DNA of 64,000 nucleotides from Bacillus solimangrovi (lineage in GTDB: Bacteria; Bacillota; Bacilli; Bacillales; Bacillaceae_N), in NCBI RefSeq assembly GCF_001742425.1, contig NZ_MJEH01000008.1, forward strand, positions 16,617 through 80,616, written 5' to 3'. The position numbers and the translations under genes were made by a program. Positions 1 through 8,602 of the stretch are shown here, piece after piece; the stretch's first letter is position 1; each line of letters starts with the position of its first letter. The notes under the pieces are model-generated. The model saw nothing but the letters and a program-made list of their open reading frames with translations, did not search any database and was not told the DNA's origin.

Positions 1-2492
1 ACAGTATACTCCCAAACATCACCGTTTTCCGTTGCTTTTACATTTTGTTGTACCCCATCATTCACTTTATAATGTAAGTCAACAAATGAAGAAGTTTCTA
101 GAGTAGGAGTAAAGATAAACGTCACACTCGTTGGATCATCATTAACCATTTCAATTGTGTATTCATCTGTTTCAATTTTATCTTCACCAGTAGGTGGTGT
201 CGTTCCCATTTCCTTTGTGAAAACAAACCAGTTCAAGTTTCCAATTCCCTCTTGCGTTTCACCCTTGAACACGACATACAAGTCATGGATGCCTGTTGCG
301 TTTGAAACAGCAGCTGTATTTGTTACCCAATCTTGCCAGCCACCTGTATTTGTAAGATCAACCGTTCCAATTAACTCTCCGTTCGTGCTATCCAATCTAA
401 ATTCAATTGTACCTCCAGCTGATTGAGAAGCGACTCTGGCTTCTACTCCAGTTGCTCCATCATCAAAGTCCACTTTGTTAAATACAAGATAGTCTTCATT
501 GTCAAGCCAGCCTACGTTTTCACCGCCGTCAACATCAGTAGTTTCTTCAGTTTGAACGCCACTCATAGAGTTAAAGCTTTCTGCTTCAATTCTTTCAAAT
601 GCATCAATTGGATCAACCACTGGAGGTATAACAACGTCACCATATTCTAAACCAAACCCATATTCGAATAGAGGATCATATGATGCATCACCCACATTCA
701 TTGGAATTTGAGATTCTGAACGTGGCCAAGTAAATGGCAGTTTACCAGTGAATTCATAACCATCGACACCGAAGAGAACTTCAGCTACACCGTCACCTTC
801 AGTTCCTGGTAACCATGCTGCAACAAATGCATCCCAATTTGCTAATTCGTCGGTAACAACCATCGGTCTACCAGACACTAAAATAACGACAGTCGGTACA
901 CCCGTGCTTTGGATTGTTTGTAGTGTAGCAAGATCTGTTTGATCAAGTCTTAAATCGTTTGGTCGATCTCCCTCACCTTCAGCATAAGGAGTTTCTCCAA
1001 CAACAACTACAGCTACGTCATAACTTGAATTTATTCCATCACCGGATTCATTAAATGTTACTTCAGTGCTTGGAGATACAGTGCTTTGAATACCTTCTAG
1101 AATCGTCGTTCCTGGTGTAATATCTCCGCTCTGACCTTGCCACGTAATTGTCCAACCACCAGATTGGTTTCCGATATCGTTCGCATTTTTACCAGCAACG
1201 AATACTTTATCCAAACCTTGATCTAATGGAAGAATGTCACCTTCATTTTTCAATAGAACAAGAGATTGACGTACAGCGTCTCTCGCAATATCTCTGTGCT
1301 CTTGTGATCCGATTGTTGATGTATATGTTCTATCTGTGAAAGGTTGTTCAAATAAGCCAAGTTCAAATTTTTGCGTTAAAATACGACTAACAGCATCATC
1401 AATACGTGACATTGGAACTCGTCCTTCATTCACTTCAATACGTAAAGTATTAATGAATGTTCTATAGTCTTGAGGCACCATAACCATATCTATTCCAGCA
1501 TTAATCGAATTTCTCACATCACTCGCATAATCACCTGGTAACTGATCAATTCCAGCCCAATCTGATACAACAAATCCTTCAAAACCTAGTTCATCTTTTA
1601 ACACGTCTGTAAGAAGATATTTATGACCGTGAAGTTTCTCTCCATTCCAACTACTAAATGAAGCCATTACTGATCCAACACCTGCTTCAATCGCATCGAT
1701 AAATGGAGGGATATGGATTTCTCTTAATTCTTGCTCAGATAGTACTGTATCACCTTGGTCATCGCCACCTAATGTGCCACCATCTCCGACCCAGTGCTTA
1801 GCATTCGCTAAAATAGTACCAGAATCACGTAAGTCTCCTTGTAGTCCTTCAATGATCGTCACATAAGAGCTTGCAATCTCTGGATCTTCTCCATAGCTCT
1901 CATATGTTCTTCCCCAACGCTCATCTCTACTTACACATAAGCAAGGTGCAAACGTCCAGTCAACTCCTGTTCCAGCAACTTCCTCAGCTGTTGCTCTCCC
2001 AATTTCTCGCAGTAGTTCAGGGTTACGAGCAGCACCTAAGCCGATATTATGTGGAAATATCGTCGCTCCATATGCATTGTTATTTCCATGAACCGCATCA
2101 ATTCCATAAATAATTGGAATTTGAAGATTAGACTGTAATGCAGCTCTTTGATAACCATCATACATGTTAGCCCATGCTTCCGGAGTATTTGGTGATGGTG
2201 CAGATCCACCTCCACTTAATACAGATCCGATATTAAACGTTGCTAAATTGCTATCTGCTCCAATACTGTTTCGTTCTACTTGTGTCATTTGACCGATCTT
2301 TTCATCTAGTGTCATTCTAGAAAGTAAGTCTGCGACACGATCTGGAGTTGAAGCATTTGCATCCTTATATAATGGCATTTCTTCAGCGCTAGCAACATTA
2401 CTTGTGTTGAAGAAAGCTGCAAAAGTTCCGACAATCATGCTAATACTTAGGACAATTGTAAATAATTTGTTCCATACTGTTCTTTTGTTCAA
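1..2492 (-). CDS. Secreted GH3 beta-glucosidase with C-terminal carbohydrate-binding modules (3' end outside window)
   Basis: Exported glycoside hydrolase family 3 enzyme that should release glucose or similar sugars from beta-glucans outside the cell. The TTG start at 2492 follows GGAGGT. A signal peptide (about residues 1-37, ending ASA) precedes the GH3 domain. Residues KHWVGDGGT near 230 and VVSDW (Asp about 311, the family nucleophile) are in one uninterrupted frame. A CBM6-like module (IEAESF through NLNWFVF) follows, and a further beta-rich module containing VDLHYKVN resembles CBM56-type beta-1,3-glucan binding, which is tentative. At least 830 residues are present and the C-terminus lies outside the window. 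It is co-directional with the xylose-type importer, fitting a polysaccharide-use role. Family sure; substrate inferred. Confidence 0.93.
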   Translation of the reverse strand, partial: MNKRTVWNKLFTIVLSISMIVGTFAAFFNTSNVASAEEMPLYKDANASTPDRVADLLSRMTLDEKIGQMTQVERNSIGADSNLATFNIGSVLSGGGSAPSPNTPEAWANMYDGYQRAALQSNLQIPIIYGIDAVHGNNNAYGATIFPHNIGLGAARNPELLREIGRATAEEVAGTGVDWTFAPCLCVSRDERWGRTYESYGEDPEIASSYVTIIEGLQGDLRDSGTILANAKHWVGDGGTLGGDDQGDTVLSEQELREIHIPPFIDAIEAGVGSVMASFSSWNGEKLHGHKYLLTDVLKDELGFEGFVVSDWAGIDQLPGDYASDVRNSINAGIDMVMVPQDYRTFINTLRIEVNEGRVPMSRIDDAVSRILTQKFELGLFEQPFTDRTYTSTIGSQEHRDIARDAVRQSLVLLKNEGDILPLDQGLDKVFVAGKNANDIGNQSGGWTITWQGQSGDITPGTTILEGIQSTVSPSTEVTFNESGDGINSSYDVAVVVVGETPYAEGEGDRPNDLRLDQTDLATLQTIQSTGVPTVVILVSGRPMVVTDELANWDAFVAAWLPGTEGDGVAEVLFGVDGYEFTGKLPFTWPRSESQIPMNVGDASYDPLFEYGFGLEYGDVVIPPVVDPIDAFERIEAESFNSMSGVQTEETTDVDGGENVGWLDNEDYLVFNKVDFDDGATGVEARVASQSAGGTIEFRLDSTNGELIGTVDLTNTGGWQDWVTNTAAVSNATGIHDLYVVFKGETQEGIGNLNWFVFTKEMGTTPPTGEDKIETDEYTIEMVNDDPTSVTFIFTPTLETSSFVDLHYKVNDGVQQNVKATENGDVWEYT

Positions 2493-2852
2493 TTGTATTA
2501 CCTCCATACCTTTTGATTTTAATTACGAATAGAATAATTTCTGTAGATGTCATTTCATGAGGAGAATCAAACTGGTGACTTTTTACTTTTACACATGATG
2601 ATAAGTCTTGAAGAAGAAGTGAATAAGAAAAAATTATTAAGAAGAAAATTAATTATTGTATGTATCAAAATTAGTTCAATTACGAAATATCTCCAAATAT
2701 TGTACACTTCTGAAGTGCAATTCTGGTAAAATTCATAAAAGTCACTCACACACAAACAAAGCAAAGAAACAATTAGTTCAGAACGAATAGGAAATGTTAT
2801 TGTCTGATGAACATCACCTCCAAAAAATATAACTCTCTTTCTATAGAAAGTA
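2493..2852. other. Intergenic region upstream of the GH3 gene
   Basis: About 360 bases without a convincing gene. It should hold the promoter of the GH3 gene. A short palindrome CACTTC-T-GAAGTG lies at 2705-2717 and could be an operator. Overlapping short frames on both strands lack ribosome binding sites and protein-like composition. Confidence 0.5.
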
Positions 2853-2892
2853 AGTCTTCCTTACTAGAAGATGAATCCACATAAGGAAGACT
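2853..2892 (-). terminator. Hairpin at the end of the xylose-type transporter operon
   Basis: An 11-bp perfect inverted repeat (AGTCTTCCTTA at 2853-2863, TAAGGAAGACT at 2882-2892) lies just past the stop of the permease gene. The loop is long (18 nt) and no T-run follows on the minus strand, so it may stabilise the mRNA 3' end rather than terminate strongly. Confidence 0.5.
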
Positions 2893-2906
2893 ATGTTGCT
2901 ATTAAA

Positions 2907-4097
2907 TTATGCTTTAGCTTGCTTCTTACGGCTTACCATATCAACCCATACCGCTAGAACTAGAATGCTACCTTTTACAATCAATTGCCAGAATGAATCA
3001 ATGTTCATAATACTCATACCGTTATCTAGACTTGCCATTACGAGCGCACCGATTAGTGCACCAGAAATCGTTCCGACTCCACCCATAAGACTCGTTCCAC
3101 CGATAACACACGCAGCAATTGCATCAAGCTCGTACATCGTTCCTGCCCCAACTGTTGCCGCATTAACACGTGCTGTTAAAATCAGACCAGCAATTGCAGC
3201 TAATGTATTACCTAATACAAAGATCATAAGGATACGTTTCTTAATATCAATACCAGATAATGCTGCTGCTTCTGGATTTCCACCTAATGCATACACTTGA
3301 CGACCGAAGACAGTATTTTTTGCAATAAACGTGAAGATGATAGCTAAAACAATTACGATGATAAATGGAATTGGAATTCCTTGATATGCATTCATTAGCA
3401 TAACGAATCCGATAATTCCAGCAGCTGTTAAAAGCATAATACCTACCGTCCAGCTTGTTGGAATTACTGGGAAACCATATTTAATTCTATCTTTACGTTT
3501 TTTCGTCATGAAGAAAATAGTTAAACATACAGCAATACCTGCAATAATTAATCCAACCAATGCTGGAATGTAACCTTGACCTAATACTTTCAATCCTGGA
3601 GAAAGTGGTGCTACTGTACGGCTATTCGTAATCCCTGTTAATATCCCTCGGAATATTAACATACCTGCCAGAGTTACAATGAAGGCTGGAACTGCCCGAT
3701 AGGCGACCCACCAACCTTGAACCAAACCGATAATCATACCTAGTACAATTGTTGCAATAATAACAAGAATTGGATGCCAACCGAGCCATACATTTAAGAT
3801 CGCTGCAACCCCACCTGTTAACCCAACTAGTGAACCTACTGATAAATCAATTTGACCAGCTACAATAATAAGTACCATACCAATTGCTAGAATGGAGGTT
3901 ACAGACATTTGTAGAAATAGATTTGATAGATTTCGAGGTGTTAGAAATGTATCATTCAATAATGAGAATAAGATCCAAATTGTTAATAACGCACCAATCA
4001 TCGTGTACGCACGGATGTCCATTTTGAACAAATGTATTTTCTTTTCTTTCACATCAACAGCTGTTTCTGTTACATCTATTTTCTTAGCGGTATTCAT
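2907..4097 (-). CDS. xylH: Sugar ABC transporter permease, xylose type (XylH/MmsB-like)
   Basis: Integral membrane subunit of a CUT2-class monosaccharide importer; in this family the permease forms a homodimer with a double-domain ATPase. The 396-residue protein has a cytoplasmic N-terminus of about 28 residues, then roughly ten hydrophobic segments, and the family motif AGQIDLSVGS near residue 82. GGAGGAG precedes the ATG. Its start overlaps the stop of the ATPase gene by four bases, so the two are translationally coupled. The long insert around residues 190-215 is typical of XylH-like permeases. Substrate (xylose or another pentose/hexose) cannot be fixed from the permease alone. Confidence 0.9.
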   Translation of the reverse strand: MNTAKKIDVTETAVDVKEKKIHLFKMDIRAYTMIGALLTIWILFSLLNDTFLTPRNLSNLFLQMSVTSILAIGMVLIIVAGQIDLSVGSLVGLTGGVAAILNVWLGWHPILVIIATIVLGMIIGLVQGWWVAYRAVPAFIVTLAGMLIFRGILTGITNSRTVAPLSPGLKVLGQGYIPALVGLIIAGIAVCLTIFFMTKKRKDRIKYGFPVIPTSWTVGIMLLTAAGIIGFVMLMNAYQGIPIPFIIVIVLAIIFTFIAKNTVFGRQVYALGGNPEAAALSGIDIKKRILMIFVLGNTLAAIAGLILTARVNAATVGAGTMYELDAIAACVIGGTSLMGGVGTISGALIGALVMASLDNGMSIMNIDSFWQLIVKGSILVLAVWVDMVSRKKQAKA

Positions 4098-5617
4098 ACT
4101 GTCACTCCTCCCGTTGCGGCTACCATAATTTTTTCTTGTGTTGCTTCTTCTGCAACGAATTCCGCTGCTTTTTGCCCTTCAGACATAACCATAATTCGGT
4201 GACTCATTCCCATTACTTCAGGTAATTCAGAAGAAATCATGATTATAGCCACGCCTTCTCTAATTAATTGATTCATTAAGTTATAGATTTCGAACTTTGC
4301 ACCAACATCGATACCCCTTGTCGGTTCATCCAAGATAAGCACTTTCGGTTTTGTCATTAGACATTTACCTAGTACGACCTTTTGTTGATTTCCACCACTT
4401 AATGTTCCTGTTACTGTCTCTACTGAATTTGCTTTTATTCTCAGTGAATCAATATATTTATTTCCGTGAGAAATCTCTTCATTTTTGTTGATCACCTGAC
4501 GATTAGAAATAGAAGGTAAGCTAGAAATCGAAATATTACTCTTAATGTCCATATCTAGAATCAAACCGTATTTCTTTCGGTCCTCTGATACGAGAGAAAG
4601 TCCTTGTTGAATCGCTTGCTTCGTATTTTTAATCTTTACTTTCTTCCCATCGATTAACACTTCACCTGAATTTCCACCTTGTAGACCACCAAAAAGACTC
4701 ATAACAAGTTCTGTTCTACCAGATCCCATCAATCCTGAGATACCAAGAATTTCACCTTTACGAACGTCAAAGCTAACAGAATCCACGAGCTTTTTCGATG
4801 CATTTTCTTGGTCAAATACAGAATAATCACGAACAGACAAAACGGTTTCTTTCGGTTCAGCTTTGATACGAGGGAAACGCTCTTTAATTTCTCGCCCTAC
4901 CATTAAAGAGATAACTTTATCCTCTGTTAACTCTGATGCAGGTTGGGTAGACACTGTTTGTCCATCTCGTAAAACAGTAATCGTATCTGCGATTTCAAAT
5001 ACTTCATTTAATTTGTGAGAGATATAGATGCATGTCACACCACGTTCTTTGAACTCTAATAAAATATCTAAAAGGATTCTAACTTCCTGTTCTGTCAAAG
5101 CCGCTGTCGGTTCATCCAAAATTAAAATGTTTGCATTTTTGGATAACGCTTTTGCAATCTCAATCAACTGTTGCTTCCCGATTCCTAACGTTCCAGTAAT
5201 CGTTTCAGGATTAACCCCTTTTAACCCTACTTCTTTCAACCATTTTTCAGCTTCTTTGAACATGATGTTTTTATTGATAATCCCGAACTTTGCAGGCTCA
5301 TTTCCGAGAATGAGGTTTTCTGCAACTGTCATTTGTTTTGCTAATGCTAATTCTTGATAGATAATTGAAATCCCCGCTTTTTCAGCATCTTTAATCGTTT
5401 TAAATTCACATACTTTTCCGTTAATCTCAAGTGTTCCATCATACGTACCGCTTGGATACAACCCACTCAATACTTTCATTAACGTTGACTTACCTGCACC
5501 GTTTTCACCACACAGCGCATGAATTTCGCCTTTTTTGGCAACGAAATTAACTTGATCGAGTGCTTTCACACCAGGGAACTCTTTCGTAATGTTCTTCATT
5601 TCAAGTACGACTGACAT
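4094..5617 (-). CDS. xylG: Sugar ABC transporter ATP-binding protein, double domain (XylG/MmsA-like)
   Basis: Cytoplasmic ATPase that drives sugar import. The 507 residues carry two ABC domains. The first has Walker A GENGAGKS (residues 37-44) and Walker B ILILDEP. The second has a degenerate Walker A (GLMGSGRTE), signature LSGGNQQK and ILDEPTRGIDVG, the pattern expected for CUT2 ATPases such as XylG, RbsA and MglA. The start ATG follows AAAGGGGGAT. It lies 204 bases downstream of the binding-protein gene, with a hairpin and a dispersed repeat between, and overlaps the permease gene by four bases. It is presumably transcribed from the xylF promoter, at a lower level after the hairpin. Confidence 0.92.
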   Translation of the reverse strand: MSVVLEMKNITKEFPGVKALDQVNFVAKKGEIHALCGENGAGKSTLMKVLSGLYPSGTYDGTLEINGKVCEFKTIKDAEKAGISIIYQELALAKQMTVAENLILGNEPAKFGIINKNIMFKEAEKWLKEVGLKGVNPETITGTLGIGKQQLIEIAKALSKNANILILDEPTAALTEQEVRILLDILLEFKERGVTCIYISHKLNEVFEIADTITVLRDGQTVSTQPASELTEDKVISLMVGREIKERFPRIKAEPKETVLSVRDYSVFDQENASKKLVDSVSFDVRKGEILGISGLMGSGRTELVMSLFGGLQGGNSGEVLIDGKKVKIKNTKQAIQQGLSLVSEDRKKYGLILDMDIKSNISISSLPSISNRQVINKNEEISHGNKYIDSLRIKANSVETVTGTLSGGNQQKVVLGKCLMTKPKVLILDEPTRGIDVGAKFEIYNLMNQLIREGVAIIMISSELPEVMGMSHRIMVMSEGQKAAEFVAEEATQEKIMVAATGGVTV

Positions 5618-5636
5618 TGTTTATCCCCCTTTTAAC

Positions 5637-5761
5637 AAAAGCGCAAAGCGCCCGCCTAACGGTGACAAGCATAAGGCAAGTTGGCGAAAAGGCGCTCTTC
5701 ACCTTCTTGACAACTCAACTTATGATTGCAAACCGATGACGCTTGAAGCTAGATGTTATGC
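5637..5761. repeat. Structured dispersed-repeat-like element between xylF and xylG
   Basis: About 125 bases of higher-GC sequence unlike its surroundings. It contains nested inverted repeats: AGCGCC/GGCGCT, CGCC(T)AAC/GTTGGCG, and a more distant pair CATAAG..GTTG/CAACTTATG. From memory the text strongly resembles an imperfect palindromic repeat found many times in Bacillaceae chromosomes, but this cannot be verified here. It encodes nothing convincing. Its place inside an operon suggests an effect on the xylF/xylGH transcript ratio. Confidence 0.6.
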
Positions 5762-5774
5762 CTTCTTATATTTC

Positions 5775-5810
5775 GAGAAAAATGTGAACATGTAACATGT
5801 CCACATTCTC
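5775..5810 (-). terminator. Hairpin directly after xylF, probable partial terminator or mRNA stabiliser
   Basis: GAG-AAA-AATGTG-A-ACATG (5775-5792) pairs with CATGT-C-CACATT-CTC (5796-5810), giving a long stem with one mismatch and a 3-base bulge, starting 11 bases after the xylF stop. Binding-protein genes of ABC operons are commonly followed by such structures, which raise their expression relative to the membrane subunits. Confidence 0.6.
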
Positions 5811-5821
5811 CAATTCCTTCA

Positions 5822-6901
5822 TTATTTGCTGTATTTGTATACGTCGTCTTTTGAATGGAACTCATCAGCAATAATTGTGTCATCGATGTTATCTTTGTTA
5901 ACCGAAATAGGGTCTAAAAGAATTGAAGGTACATCGATTTTACCGTTATTTACAGTGCTGTTTGTTTCCACTTCGTTACCTTCTGCCATTGCAACTGCTT
6001 GCTCAGCAATTGTTTCAGCAAGTAACTTAATTGGTTTGTATACAGTCATTGTTTGTGTTCCTTCAACGATACGTTGAACACCAGCAAGCTCTGCATCTTG
6101 ACCTGATACTGGAACTTCACCAGCTAAACTTTGTGCTGCTAAAGCTTGAATAACTGCACCAGCAGTACCATCATTTGCTGCAACTACTGCATCAATTTCG
6201 TTATTGTTTGCTGTAAGCGCATTCTCCATGTTCGCTAGTGCATTTGCAGGATCCCACTCATCAGTCCACTGATCGTAAACGATTTCAATATCGCCACTAT
6301 CAATTAAAGGTTGTAGAATATTCATTTGACCTTTTTTGAATAGGTGAGCATTGTTATCTGTATCTGCACCTTCAATCAATGCATATTTACCACTTGGAAC
6401 TATTTCTGTAATCGCTTTCGCTTGCATTTCTCCTACACGCTCGTTATCAAATGATACATATAAGTCAACATCTGAATTTTTAATTAAACGGTCATAAGAG
6501 ATAACTTTAATACCTTCTTTATGAGCCTTTTCTACAATTGAAGCTGTAACTTCTGCATCATGTGGTACTACAACGATAATGTCAACACCTTGGCTGATTA
6601 AGTTCTCAGCTTGTGCAAGTTGTTTCGCGTCATCACCATTTGCAGCTTGTACATTAACAGTTGCTCCTAATGCTTCAGCACGAGCCACGAATAAGTCACG
6701 GTCACGTTGCCATCTTTCCTCTTCCAATGTATCCATTGAGAATCCAATTACAATTCCATCATCTGATGAAGCTGTTTCTTTATTTGTGCTCTCAGATCCA
6801 GTTGATTCGCTGCTGCTTTCAGTTGCACCATTACCACATGCAGCTAGTACCAACGTGAACATTGTTAATACTAAGAACATTTGCCAAACTCGATTTTTCA
6901 T
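5822..6901 (-). CDS. xylF: Xylose-type sugar-binding lipoprotein of the ABC importer
   Basis: Extracytoplasmic solute-binding protein (Peripla_BP_4 type), about 359 residues. The ATG at 6901 was chosen over one seven codons upstream because GAAGGAGGA lies directly in front of it. The signal peptide ends in lipobox LAAC (Cys about residue 22), so the protein is lipid-anchored. A Ser/Glu/Thr-rich linker precedes the binding domain, which starts GFSMDTLEEERW, typical of XylF-like proteins. It is first in the xylF-xylG-xylH order. Regulation is visible upstream: a cre site, a -10-like box and three direct repeats likely bound by the adjacent AraC-type response regulator. Ligand inferred as xylose or a related sugar. 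Confidence 0.9.
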   Translation of the reverse strand: MKNRVWQMFLVLTMFTLVLAACGNGATESSSESTGSESTNKETASSDDGIVIGFSMDTLEEERWQRDRDLFVARAEALGATVNVQAANGDDAKQLAQAENLISQGVDIIVVVPHDAEVTASIVEKAHKEGIKVISYDRLIKNSDVDLYVSFDNERVGEMQAKAITEIVPSGKYALIEGADTDNNAHLFKKGQMNILQPLIDSGDIEIVYDQWTDEWDPANALANMENALTANNNEIDAVVAANDGTAGAVIQALAAQSLAGEVPVSGQDAELAGVQRIVEGTQTMTVYKPIKLLAETIAEQAVAMAEGNEVETNSTVNNGKIDVPSILLDPISVNKDNIDDTIIADEFHSKDDVYKYSK

Positions 6902-6948
6902 CTCTATTCCTCCTTCATTCAATCCTTACACTTACAATTTATCATCTA

Positions 6949-6962
6949 TGAAAGCGTTTTAA
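6949..6962. promoter_or_regulatory. Candidate CcpA cre site in the xylF promoter
   Basis: TGAAAGCGTTTTAA matches the Bacillus cre consensus TGWAARCGYTWNCW at 13 of 14 positions, and its reverse complement also matches at 13. It lies 48 bases upstream of the xylF ATG, next to the probable -10 (TATAAA on the minus strand at 6968-6963), a position that would block transcription when preferred sugars are present. Confidence 0.7.
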
Positions 6963-7030
6963 TTTATAATGTTCTGTAATTATTTAAGATTAGTAGGATT
7001 ATTTTAAGATATTGCTAATGTCTTAAGATA
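6963..7030 (-). promoter_or_regulatory. xylF promoter region with three TTAAGAT direct repeats
   Basis: On the plus strand TTAAGAT occurs at 6984-6990, 7004-7010 and 7023-7029, spacings of 20 and 19 bp, about two helical turns. They lie immediately upstream of a minus-strand -10-like TATAAA (6968-6963), the nearest copy covering the expected -35. AraC-type activators bind such spaced direct repeats, and the adjacent response regulator is of that type, so these are its probable operators. The binding protein identity is inference. Confidence 0.6.
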
Positions 7031-7055
7031 TTGTGCTGGATATAGGGAATAGGAC

Positions 7056-8597
7056 TTATGATTTGTACTTATTCCGATAATCAGTAGGTGACATCTGACA
7101 CATTTTCTTGAAGACTCTACTAAAATAGTTCGGGTCTTTATAACCGATATCTAGTGCAATCTCTTTTAAGCTCTTCTCTCCTTGACGTATATATTCTTTT
7201 GCCTTTTCAATTCGACACTGTGTCAAGTAATCAATATAACTTAACCCATACTTATCCTTGAAAATCTTACTTATATATTGTGGACTCAATTTCATTTTCT
7301 CAGCAAGAACCTCTAACGATAGTTCACTCTTATACGTTTTGTGAATATACTCTTTAATTTTCGAAGCAGTATCTACCTGTCTCTCGCTCCGCTTCTCTTC
7401 GAATTCTTTCAATATTGCACTTATTTGATAAGCTGTTTCAGTACGAAGCTGACGATAATTTGTAATCGTATGTGAGAAGACGTGCTTACCAATCTGTAAT
7501 CCCAGTTCATCGAAATGACGATACATCATAAAAAACGCTTGCTGAATTTGATTTTGAATTTCCTTTATATTTTTTTGTAGCTTGCGACCAGCTTCGATCA
7601 TTTCAATAACCATTTCTTTGATTTGATCATAATTATCACGCTCAAGTGCTTCGATAATGGATCGTTCTATTTTTATAAGTGAATGCTCGATCTCTTTTTG
7701 CTCATTATCTAAGTCAGAATAGAAGCAAAATCCAGAAGCAGATTCTATATGAAGTGATGCTCGTAAAGCCTCATGATATGAATTTTTCAGGTGTGACATA
7801 CCTTCACTTACCCCACCTACTCCGATAAAAATCTTCACGTCTTTCCACTTTGATGTTGCATTTTTTAACTTGCGAATAATCGCTAACGCATGTTTTTTAT
7901 GAGCGTTAGCTTGCTTATCTGGCACAAATGAAATGATCGGTAATTGTAAGCTTGAAAGTGCTCCAACCCAACCTTTTGATACGTTGTGAAACGTTTCTTT
8001 AATCACTTTATATAATTCATTACGTTCAGCTTGGCTCATTTCTCTATCCATCGCCATGATGCTAATTGATAATACGAACATTTTACTTTCCTCACTTATT
8101 TCAAAGTAATCAAGTAACTGCTTCACTTGTACTTCATGAAGATGATCAAATAAGAGCTGTGTCACGATTTCGGTTTCCATCAGCGGAGCAACTTGGTCCA
8201 TATGTGACTGCATTTTCTTTTGGTCTTCAATTTCTTTGACGATACCTTCAATTGTTTCTAGAATAACCTGTTTCTTACTCGGCTTTAACAAATAATCTTT
8301 CACACCTAGTCGAATCGCCTTCTGGGCATAAGAAAATGTATCATATGAAGATACGATCACCATTTTTGTTGATGAATGTTGCTCTAATATTTGCTCAATC
8401 GCTGTAAGACCATCTATACCAGGCATCTGAATGTCCATTAAAATCAAATCAGGCTTGTGTTCAAGTGCCTGTTGTACTGCTTCATTTCCATTGCTCGCTA
8501 CTGATACAATATCTATATGTGGAACATTATCTTCAATCATTTTCTTAAGTGCGATACGTTCAATCTCCTCATCTTCAGCAATTAATATTCTAGTCAT
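7056..8597 (-). CDS. AraC-type two-component response regulator (YesN-like)
   Basis: DNA-binding response regulator of 513 residues. The N-terminal receiver domain has acidic pair E8/D9 and phosphoacceptor D55 in LMDIQMPG, with K in LLKPSKKQ. A long linker follows, then a C-terminal AraC/XylS domain with two helix-turn-helices (SPQYISKIF and IALDIGYKDPNYFSRVFKK). The ATG at 8597 is preferred because AAAGGGGTGAG precedes it at good distance; a GTG at 8606 overlaps the kinase stop and is less likely. It is the last gene of the sensor operon and directly precedes the xylFGH promoter, so it is the probable activator of the importer. Confidence 0.9.
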   Translation of the reverse strand: MTRILIAEDEEIERIALKKMIEDNVPHIDIVSVASNGNEAVQQALEHKPDLILMDIQMPGIDGLTAIEQILEQHSSTKMVIVSSYDTFSYAQKAIRLGVKDYLLKPSKKQVILETIEGIVKEIEDQKKMQSHMDQVAPLMETEIVTQLLFDHLHEVQVKQLLDYFEISEESKMFVLSISIMAMDREMSQAERNELYKVIKETFHNVSKGWVGALSSLQLPIISFVPDKQANAHKKHALAIIRKLKNATSKWKDVKIFIGVGGVSEGMSHLKNSYHEALRASLHIESASGFCFYSDLDNEQKEIEHSLIKIERSIIEALERDNYDQIKEMVIEMIEAGRKLQKNIKEIQNQIQQAFFMMYRHFDELGLQIGKHVFSHTITNYRQLRTETAYQISAILKEFEEKRSERQVDTASKIKEYIHKTYKSELSLEVLAEKMKLSPQYISKIFKDKYGLSYIDYLTQCRIEKAKEYIRQGEKSLKEIALDIGYKDPNYFSRVFKKMCQMSPTDYRNKYKS

Positions 8598-8602
8598 GTA
8601 GC

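Noticed and set aside
2547..2764. Overlapping short frames on both strands in the GH3 upstream gap
   Set aside because: No ribosome binding site, and low-complexity translation in AT-rich DNA.
2893..3300. Plus-strand frame of 135 codons inside xylH
   Set aside because: Mirror of a hydrophobic membrane-protein gene; no ribosome binding site and no own context.
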